From NORP294 sp047627915 (GTDB lineage: Bacteria > Bacteroidota > Bacteroidia > Flavobacteriales_E > Vicingaceae): a stretch of 64,000 nucleotides of DNA. Under the pieces are notes generated by a model. That model worked only from the letters and a program-made list of their open reading frames with translations. It was not told the origin of the DNA and did no database searches. Position 1 is the first letter of the stretch; every line of letters begins with the position of its first letter. The stretch spans positions 7,888 through 71,887 of the forward strand of contig JBLHTZ010000009.1 in NCBI GenBank assembly GCA_047627915.1, read 5' to 3'. Below are positions 59,147 through 64,000 of the stretch, piece after piece. The translations under genes and the position numbers were made by a program.

Positions 59147-59228
59147 TACCCAGGGCCGGGCTCGAACCGGCACGTCCGAAGACATTGGTGTTTGAGACCA
59201 ACGCGTCTACCAATTCCGCCACCTGGGC
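59147..59228 (-). tRNA. tRNA-Leu (anticodon CAA)
   Basis: Read on the minus strand: acceptor arm GCCCAGG pairing with CCTGGGT, D-arm GGCGGAATTGGTAGACGC, anticodon arm TTGGT-CTCAAAC-ACCAA giving anticodon CAA (reads UUG), a long variable arm (TGTCTTCGGACG) and T-arm GCCGGTTCGAGCCCGGC. Discriminator A as expected for Leu. The CCA end is not encoded. 82 nt is normal for a class II tRNA. Confidence 0.97.
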
Positions 59229-59244
59229 ATTTGAATTGGGTTGC

Positions 59245-59252
59245 CAAAATTA
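59245..59252 (-). promoter_or_regulatory. -7 box of tRNA-Leu
   Basis: TAATTTTG on the minus strand (exact TAnnTTTG) 16 bases before the first base of the mature tRNA. Confidence 0.45.
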
Positions 59253-59314
59253 TGTATTTTTTTTACTCTAATAAATAGTTTCTATTTTTATTCAGTCAAA
59301 TCTATTTTATTCAC

Positions 59315-59345
59315 TTGTGTGCACTGATAATAATTGATATTTTTG
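59315..59345 (+). promoter_or_regulatory. prs promoter (-33 TTG and -7 TATTTTTG)
   Basis: TTG at 59315-59317, a 20-base spacer and TATTTTTG at 59338-59345: both Bacteroidota elements at the right spacing. Expected start near 59351, leaving a 19-base leader to the ATG at 59370. This is the best-formed promoter in the window. Confidence 0.7.
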
Positions 59346-59369
59346 CATCCCTTTTTACGTTAGGAAATT

Positions 59370-60302
59370 ATGCCAAACGAAGTAAAAATATTTTCAGGTT
59401 CTAGTAACAATCAATTAGCACTTAGTATCGCCAAAAGTTTTGGTGTGGAACTAGGAAAAACCTCATTGAACAGATTTTCGGATGGAGAGTTTCAGCCGGC
59501 ATTTGAAGAGTCAGTAAGAGGTTGTGATGTATTTATAGTACAATCAACAAACCCTCCGACAGAAAATATCTTTGAATTGTTGTTAATGATTGATGCTGCC
59601 AAAAGGGCTTCAGCAAGAAGGATTGTAGCAGTAATTCCTTATTTTGGTTTTGCTCGTCAAGATAGAAAGGATGCACCAAGAGTTCCAATTGGGTCTAAGT
59701 TAATTGCTAATATGCTAACAGCTGCGGGTGTTACTAGGGTAATGACAATGGATTTACATGCAGATCAAATACAAGGATTTTTCGAAGTACCGGTAGATCA
59801 TCTGTACGCTTCGGCAGTTTTTTCTGAAGCTATTCGGGAATTGAAATTAGGTAATCTAGTGATGGCTTCTCCAGATATGGGCGGTTCTAAAAGAGCATAT
59901 GCTTATGCAAAGCATTTAGAAACAGAAGTTGTAGTATGTTACAAGCAACGAAAAAAGGCCAATAACATTGATAAAATGTTTTTGATTGGCGAAGTAGAGG
60001 GGAAAGATGTTATTCTAATAGATGACATGGTTGACACAGCTGGAACATTAACAAAGGCTGCAGATATTATGATGGAAAAGGGAGCAAATTCTGTCCGAGC
60101 AATTTGCACCCACCCAATATTATCAGGTGAGGCATACAGTAGAATTGAGAAATCTAGAATTACAGAGTTAATAGTAACGGACACTATTCCACTTAAGCAA
60201 CAAAGTGAAAAAATCAGAGTAATTTCTGTAGCTGATTTGTTTGCAAAAGTGATTTACAAAGTACACAATTATGAGTCAATAAGCTCATACTTTATATTTT
60301 AA
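59370..60302 (+). CDS. prs: ribose-phosphate pyrophosphokinase
   Basis: Prs makes PRPP from ribose 5-phosphate and ATP for nucleotides, His and Trp. The 310-residue protein has the family pattern IFSGSSNNQLALSIAKSFG, SDGEFQPAFEESVRGCDVFIVQS, ANMLTAAGVTRVMTMDLHADQIQGFF, SPDMGGSKRAYAYAK and the PRPP loop VILIDDMVDTAGTL. Full length. First of prs-rplY-pth. Confidence 0.97.
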   Translation: MPNEVKIFSGSSNNQLALSIAKSFGVELGKTSLNRFSDGEFQPAFEESVRGCDVFIVQSTNPPTENIFELLLMIDAAKRASARRIVAVIPYFGFARQDRKDAPRVPIGSKLIANMLTAAGVTRVMTMDLHADQIQGFFEVPVDHLYASAVFSEAIRELKLGNLVMASPDMGGSKRAYAYAKHLETEVVVCYKQRKKANNIDKMFLIGEVEGKDVILIDDMVDTAGTLTKAADIMMEKGANSVRAICTHPILSGEAYSRIEKSRITELIVTDTIPLKQQSEKIRVISVADLFAKVIYKVHNYESISSYFIF

Positions 60303-60329
60303 ATAATTAAACCTTAAAAGATAGATAAT

Positions 60330-60950
60330 ATGAAATCTGTTCAATTAGAAGCTACAAGCCGAAGTGAAGTGCGTAAAAAATCTGCACTTAATGCACTAAG
60401 AAAGGAGGGTAGAATTCCAGCCGTTTTATATGGTGGCAAAGACAATGTAAATTTCCATGTAGGAGAAATCGCTTTTTCAAAGCTAATCACTACACATGAA
60501 GTATTTTTTATTGAGTTAAATTTTGGTGATAAAACAACCAAAGTAGTCATAAGCGATGTTCAGTTTCATCCAGTAACGGATAGACCAATTCACATTGACT
60601 TCATGGAAGTTTTTGAAGATAAAATGGTGACAATTGGCGTTCCTGTAGCTTTTACAGGAGTTTCAAGAGGCGTATTGAATGGAGGTAAGAAAAGAGAGAA
60701 GCTAAGAAAATTGATCTGTAAGGCTTTCCCAAAAGATGTGCCTGAGACTGTTGCAATTGATATCACTGACGTTAGAATTGGTCAATCAATTAAAGTGAGA
60801 GATATTTCAATTGAAAATGTAGAGTTGTTGGATAACCCTAACTCTGTTATTATGGCTGTTAAAACTTCTAGAGTTGCTGTTGATGGTGATGAAGTAGAAG
60901 AAGGTGAAGTAGCAGAAGAAGGTGCAACTGAAGAGGCTGCAGCAGAATAA
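60330..60950 (+). CDS. rplY: ribosomal protein L25 / general stress protein Ctc
   Basis: A 206-residue L25 of the long CTC type: an N-terminal 5S-rRNA-binding domain (about 1-95, with RSEVRKKSALNALRKEGRIPAVLYGGKDN and DVQFHPVTDRPIHIDFMEV split across it) and a C-terminal beta domain (about 100-185). A very acidic Glu/Ala-rich tail (VEEGEVAEEGATEEAAAE) ends the protein. The prs-rplY-pth order is widely conserved, which supports the call. Confidence 0.95.
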   Translation: MKSVQLEATSRSEVRKKSALNALRKEGRIPAVLYGGKDNVNFHVGEIAFSKLITTHEVFFIELNFGDKTTKVVISDVQFHPVTDRPIHIDFMEVFEDKMVTIGVPVAFTGVSRGVLNGGKKREKLRKLICKAFPKDVPETVAIDITDVRIGQSIKVRDISIENVELLDNPNSVIMAVKTSRVAVDGDEVEEGEVAEEGATEEAAAE

Positions 60951-60958
60951 TTTAACAA

Positions 60959-61522
60959 ATGAAATGTTTGATTGTAGGTCTTGGTAACATCGGTGCTGAC
61001 TACGAAAATACAAGACACAATATTGGATTTAAAACATTGGATGCCCTAGTTAAGGCATCCAATGTTGTTTTTACCCCAAACCGTTTAGGGGATACAGCTG
61101 AGGTGAAACATAAGGGACGTAAACTTTTGTTACTAAAGCCATCCACTTATATGAATCTTAGTGGGAAGGCTGTAAACTATTGGATGCAGGCTGAAAAAAT
61201 TCCTATAGAACGAGTCTTAATCGTAACTGATGATTTGGCTTTGCCTTTTGGTGCGCTAAGGTTAAAGGGAAAAGGTAGTGATGGAGGCCATAACGGACTT
61301 AAAAGTATTAATGAAGTATTGGGTTCCCAAAACTATGCTCGTTTGCGTTTTGGAGTTGGAAATGAATTCGCAAAAGGCAAGCAGGTTGACTATGTTTTGG
61401 GCGATTGGTCCGATGAGGAGAACGCCAAGATAGAAGAGCGTCTAGATAAATGTTGCCAGATTATTAAAGCATTTTCTGTAAATACTTTAGGTAGAGTAAT
61501 GAGCGATTTTAACGGGAAGTAA
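60959..61522 (+). CDS. pth: peptidyl-tRNA hydrolase
   Basis: Pth frees tRNA from prematurely released peptidyl-tRNA. The 187-residue protein has CLIVGLGNIGADYENTRHNIGF (catalytic His near 20), LLLKPSTYMNLSGKAV, VTDDLALPFGALRLKGKGSDGGHNGLKSI and RLRFGVGNE. It starts 8 bases after rplY. Its stop is followed, after a single base, by the tail of an antisense nitrilase-gene remnant (61524), which probably marks the original gene junction. Confidence 0.96.
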   Translation: MKCLIVGLGNIGADYENTRHNIGFKTLDALVKASNVVFTPNRLGDTAEVKHKGRKLLLLKPSTYMNLSGKAVNYWMQAEKIPIERVLIVTDDLALPFGALRLKGKGSDGGHNGLKSINEVLGSQNYARLRFGVGNEFAKGKQVDYVLGDWSDEENAKIEERLDKCCQIIKAFSVNTLGRVMSDFNGK

Positions 61523-61523
61523 G

Positions 61524-61596
61524 TTATTTCAACTCCAACTCATCTGCATCCTCTAAAACTGGAAACTTTTTTCTAAAGTCATTTAAAGACGGTTCT
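61524..61596 (-). pseudogene. orphan 3' end of an omega-amidase (nitrilase-family) gene
   Basis: Read on the minus strand this encodes SLNDFRKKFPVLEDADELELK and a TAA stop (shown here in one line of 21 codons: it starts after an in-frame stop at about 61594). It is a second copy of the C terminus of the nitrilase gene at 62185-62967, which ends LNDFRNKFPVLEDADEFKIQS. It has no start and no body. It ends one base from the pth stop, where the intact gene would be expected to end. I read it as the original 3' end, displaced by an insertion. Confidence 0.8.
61537..61587. repeat. 51-bp direct repeat, left copy
   Basis: 47 of 51 bases match 62201-62251 in the same orientation, without gaps. It is the orphan nitrilase tail. 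The two copies bracket the frameshifted secreted-protein gene; copy-to-copy distance 664 bases. Confidence 0.9.
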
Positions 61597-61661
61597 TAAG
61601 AGAGACTTGTTTGGATGAGGATAGTTTCTAGATTATGCATGAAATTCAGTAAATTAAGATG

Positions 61662-62157
61662 CTATCTTAAAGATTGTTTAATAAACTTGGCAATTCGTTT
61701 AGAAGCTTTAAGAATCGCTTCATCTTCTTTTTCGGTATTTAAACTTAAAATGATAGGGCAGTAGTCGTTTTTATCTAGATTAAACTCTCCGGATATTTCA
61801 TATTTACGACAAATTGGCAATCCTTTGGCAAATACAGTCAACTTCACTTTTCCTCTAGGAATAGATTTAAACTTAATGATCGTTGATGCAGTTATGCTAT
61901 TGTTCTCATTGAATGCAATTGAAGCGTTTATTCTTTAAATCTGTTACTATTTTATTTGCTAAATTTTTATTGTAATTATTTTCAACAAATGAATTAGATG
62001 TATCCATTAAAATTGTAATTTCTTCAGATGATTCAGGTAAATTGATATCCCATTTTGTTAGCCAGTAACTTCCGTGAGAGAATAAATGGAATTCTTGGGA
62101 ATACATATTTTGAGATACGATAAGAGAAAAGAATAAATAGGCAAATAAGTTCTTCAT
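61662..62157 (-). pseudogene. frameshifted gene for a small exported protein
   Basis: From the ATG at 62157, a signal peptide (MKNLFAYLFFSLIVSQNMYS) leads into a frame that stops at 61906-61908. In the +1 frame coding resumes seamlessly: after IVTDLKNK the shifted frame reads NASIAFNENNSITASTIIKF and continues to FIKQSLR and a TAA at 61662. Removing one A in the run around 61932 (AAGAATAAAC) would restore a protein of about 164 residues. The frame break is recent or a sequencing error, since both parts have normal codon use. The restored protein has no family I recognise. It lies between the two copies of the 51-bp repeat. Confidence 0.7.
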
Positions 62158-62184
62158 TATAAATTTAATAAACACCAATTCTTT

Positions 62185-62967
62185 TTAGGATTGAATTTTG
62201 AACTCATCGGCATCCTCTAAAACTGGAAACTTATTTCGAAAATCATTTAAATCTTTTAAAGAAAGCTGAGTTGTTTTAGTCTCTTCTTTTTGATTCGTAG
62301 CCTTCCAAAGTAGACCTCCCTTTGGGTCAATAAGCATAGAGTTTCCAATACAATTTACTCCTTCACCGTCAATTCCTATTCTGTTTACTGCTGCCACGTA
62401 GCATTGGTTTTCAATAGCCCGAGCATACAATAGTTTCTCCCAAGCTGCAATTCTTACTTCAGGCCAATTGGCAACGTAAATTAAAAGGTCGTAAGGATTT
62501 TTACTATTATTTCTACTCCAAACCGGGAAACGCAAATCGTAACAAATTTGTGGACAGATTTTCCAACCATTTAATTTTACAATAAGGTTCTCCTGTCCTT
62601 TGGTGTAATAGTTGTCTTCGTTGCCCATGGTGAACAAATGACGCTTGTCGTACTTTTCAAAAGTACCATCAGGGCGCATCCAAAGGAAGCGGTTATAAAT
62701 TTTGCCGCCTTCTTCAAGAATTAAACTTCCTGCAATAACGGCATTGGACTGTTTTGCCATATCCGTCATCCAGCTCATTGTTAAACCGTCCATTGGCTCA
62801 GCTAACTTCGCTGAATTCATACTAAAACCTGTGCTGAAAGTTTCAGGTAGAATGATTAGGTCCGTAGCTTCAATAGAATGGATTGTTGTAGTAAATGCTT
62901 CGAGGTTGGCTTTGGCGTTTTCCCAAACAAGGTTTGCTTGGATGAGGGTTATAGAAAGATTATCCAT
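62185..62967 (-). CDS. nitrilase-superfamily amidase (omega-amidase, YafV-like)
   Basis: A 260-residue carbon-nitrogen hydrolase with the Glu-Lys-Cys triad: LIILPETFSTGF (Glu), YDKRHLF (Lys) and KICPQICYDLRFPVWSR (Cys). It resembles omega-amidases such as YafV/Nit2, which hydrolyse alpha-ketoglutaramate or the keto-acid of methionine salvage partners. It is encoded 16 bases after an aminotransferase gene on the same strand, a pairing that fits glutamine-transaminase/omega-amidase chemistry. Its 3' end is duplicated downstream (61524-61596). Confidence 0.9.
   Translation of the reverse strand: MDNLSITLIQANLVWENAKANLEAFTTTIHSIEATDLIILPETFSTGFSMNSAKLAEPMDGLTMSWMTDMAKQSNAVIAGSLILEEGGKIYNRFLWMRPDGTFEKYDKRHLFTMGNEDNYYTKGQENLIVKLNGWKICPQICYDLRFPVWSRNNSKNPYDLLIYVANWPEVRIAAWEKLLYARAIENQCYVAAVNRIGIDGEGVNCIGNSMLIDPKGGLLWKATNQKEETKTTQLSLKDLNDFRNKFPVLEDADEFKIQS
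62201..62251. repeat. 51-bp direct repeat, right copy
   Basis: Matches 61537-61587 at 47 of 51 positions. This copy is the C-terminal coding end of the intact nitrilase-family gene. Confidence 0.9.
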
Positions 62968-62983
62968 AACTCAAATTTAAACT

Positions 62984-64000
62984 TTAAATGGAGTTTATAA
63001 TCTCAGCTGCTTGTAATAGTGTTTCATCTTTTTTTGCAAAACAAAATCGAAGTACGTGTTGGTCTACTTTTCTACCGTAAAAAACAGAGGTTGGGATAGA
63101 TGCGATTTTGTACTCTTTTGTTAAGCGTTCGGCAAACACGATATCGTGTTCTTCTGAAATGTTGGAGTAGTCTAATAGTTGAAAGTAGCTACCTGCAGTC
63201 TCGCCTACTAAAAAACGTGAATTTTTGATTGAATTTTTAAATAAATCTCGTTTGTATTGATAGAATTCTTTTAATTCTAAATGATCGTTTGATTCGCTTA
63301 GATATTCGGCATAAGCTTGTTGAGAGGGAGTGTGAACAGTAAACACATTGTATTGATGTGCTTTTCTAAACTCTTTCATCAATTCAGCAGGAGCAAGGCA
63401 ATAACCAATTTTCCAACCTGTTGTGTGGTATGTTTTTCCAAAGGAAGAGACGATGAAGCTTCTCTCTGCTAGTTTCGGGAAGCGAGCAACACTTTGGTGG
63501 TCGTAACCATCAAATATAATGTGTTCATATACTTCGTCGCTTAAAACCAAGATATCGGAGCCGTGCAGCAGTTTCTCTAGCTTTTGCATGTCTTGCGCAG
63601 TCATGATAGTTCCTGTCGGGTTGTGCGGAGTATTTATGATAATCATCCGCGTACGCTGATTGATTACCTTTTTTACCTGTTCCCAATCAATTCTGTACTC
63701 TGGCCCTTGTAATTCTATGTGAACTGCCTTCGCTCCAACTAAGTCGATGGCTGGTTCGTAACAGTCGTAGGCAGGGGAGAAAATTATGACCTCGTCTTCT
63801 TCAGAAACAGTGGCTAGAATAGCAGTAAAAATAGCCTGAGTTGCCCCAGAAGTTACTGTAATTTCAGTTTCTGGATGATATATTCCGGTGTATAAATCTT
63901 CTGTTTTTTTAGCAATAGCTTCCCTTAAACTCAATAATCCAGGCATTGGGGCATATTGATTCATTCCGGAGTACATCGCTTTTGTTACAAGCTCTATGAG
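62984..64000 (-). CDS. methionine/glutamine-type aminotransferase, 5' end cut by window
   Basis: A class I/II PLP-dependent aminotransferase; the frame is open to the right edge (…LIELVTKAMYSGMNQYAPMPG), so roughly the first 40-50 residues are missing. Visible motifs: YAPMPGLLSLREAIA, EITVTSGATQAIFTAIL, NTPHNPTGTIM, LVLSDEVYEHIIFDG and the PLP-Lys region SSFGKTYHTTGWKIGYCLAP. It resembles YbdL methionine aminotransferase and kynurenine/glutamine transaminase K. With the downstream omega-amidase it probably makes methionine transamination with glutamine irreversible, as in methionine salvage. Confidence 0.88.
   Translation of the reverse strand, partial: LIELVTKAMYSGMNQYAPMPGLLSLREAIAKKTEDLYTGIYHPETEITVTSGATQAIFTAILATVSEEDEVIIFSPAYDCYEPAIDLVGAKAVHIELQGPEYRIDWEQVKKVINQRTRMIIINTPHNPTGTIMTAQDMQKLEKLLHGSDILVLSDEVYEHIIFDGYDHQSVARFPKLAERSFIVSSFGKTYHTTGWKIGYCLAPAELMKEFRKAHQYNVFTVHTPSQQAYAEYLSESNDHLELKEFYQYKRDLFKNSIKNSRFLVGETAGSYFQLLDYSNISEEHDIVFAERLTKEYKIASIPTSVFYGRKVDQHVLRFCFAKKDETLLQAAEIINSI

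Noticed and set aside
59007..59222. A minus-strand reading frame starting MAELVDALVSNTNVFGRAGSS
   Set aside because: It is the translation of tRNA-Leu itself, a well-known artefact; the tRNA explains the sequence fully.

Overview
The window is a low-GC chromosomal stretch from a bacterium of the phylum Bacteroidota, most likely order Flavobacteriales. Evidence for this: gldB and gldC gliding-type genes, two secreted proteins with type IX secretion (T9SS) type A C-terminal sorting domains, the DUF3098 gene behind ftsX, many copies of the Bacteroidota -7 promoter box TAnnTTTG, and almost no Shine-Dalgarno signals. It is a dense housekeeping region. I see no prophage, IS element, CRISPR array or plasmid gene.

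Layout. 1-8.1 kb: partial outer-membrane protein (minus), then gldB-gldC, ftsX-DUF3098-truB-queA-ispD, then an active-site-less aldehyde-dehydrogenase homologue directly followed by an SLC13-type permease. 8.2-15.5 kb (minus): rimP-nusA-infB translation/transcription operon with a terminator-like hairpin in its leader, preceded by a giant MORN-variant repeat protein and an outer-membrane barrel. 15.6-19.0 kb: glycerophosphodiesterase and a large T9SS cargo. 19.1-24 kb: an mscS gene broken by an in-frame TGA, then a haem operon (minus) hemAC-hemD-hemB, in which glutamyl-tRNA reductase and hydroxymethylbilane synthase are one 727-residue polypeptide. 24.2-31.1 kb: B12-dependent ribonucleotide reductase nrdJ, small lipoprotein, feoA-feoB-sprT-like cluster, manC. 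31.2-36.8 kb (minus): SulP permease, BNR-propeller lipoprotein, small membrane protein, fumC, ArsC-like and gamma-carbonic-anhydrase-like genes, plus a 52-residue membrane protein on plus. 36.9-42 kb: nfu-type Fe-S carrier, T9SS cargo, M14 peptidase, nhaA. 42-46.4 kb: two orphan surface proteins, a small XRE regulator behind an elaborate palindromic operator, aldehyde dehydrogenase and deoC. 46.4-49.3 kb: sulfate activation cysC-cysD-cysN. 49.3-57 kb (minus): tightly packed rlmN, polyprenyl synthase, MORN lipoprotein, dnaG, mscS, clc. 57.1-64 kb: amidohydrolase, OmpA-like protein, tRNA-Leu(CAA), prs-rplY-pth, then an omega-amidase/aminotransferase pair running off the right edge.

The most unusual items are: (i) a 51-bp direct repeat made of two versions of the 3' end of the omega-amidase gene, flanking a frameshifted secreted-protein gene, which looks like a fossil cassette insertion at a gene end; (ii) the hemA-hemC fusion; (iii) the pseudo-aldehyde-dehydrogenase coupled to a permease; (iv) a nested palindromic operator before the XRE gene; (v) a perfect 15-bp hairpin inside a coding region; (vi) the leader hairpin of rimP-nusA-infB. 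No single locus is clearly a new defence or mobile system. All functional calls are from reading the sequence; no database search was run.
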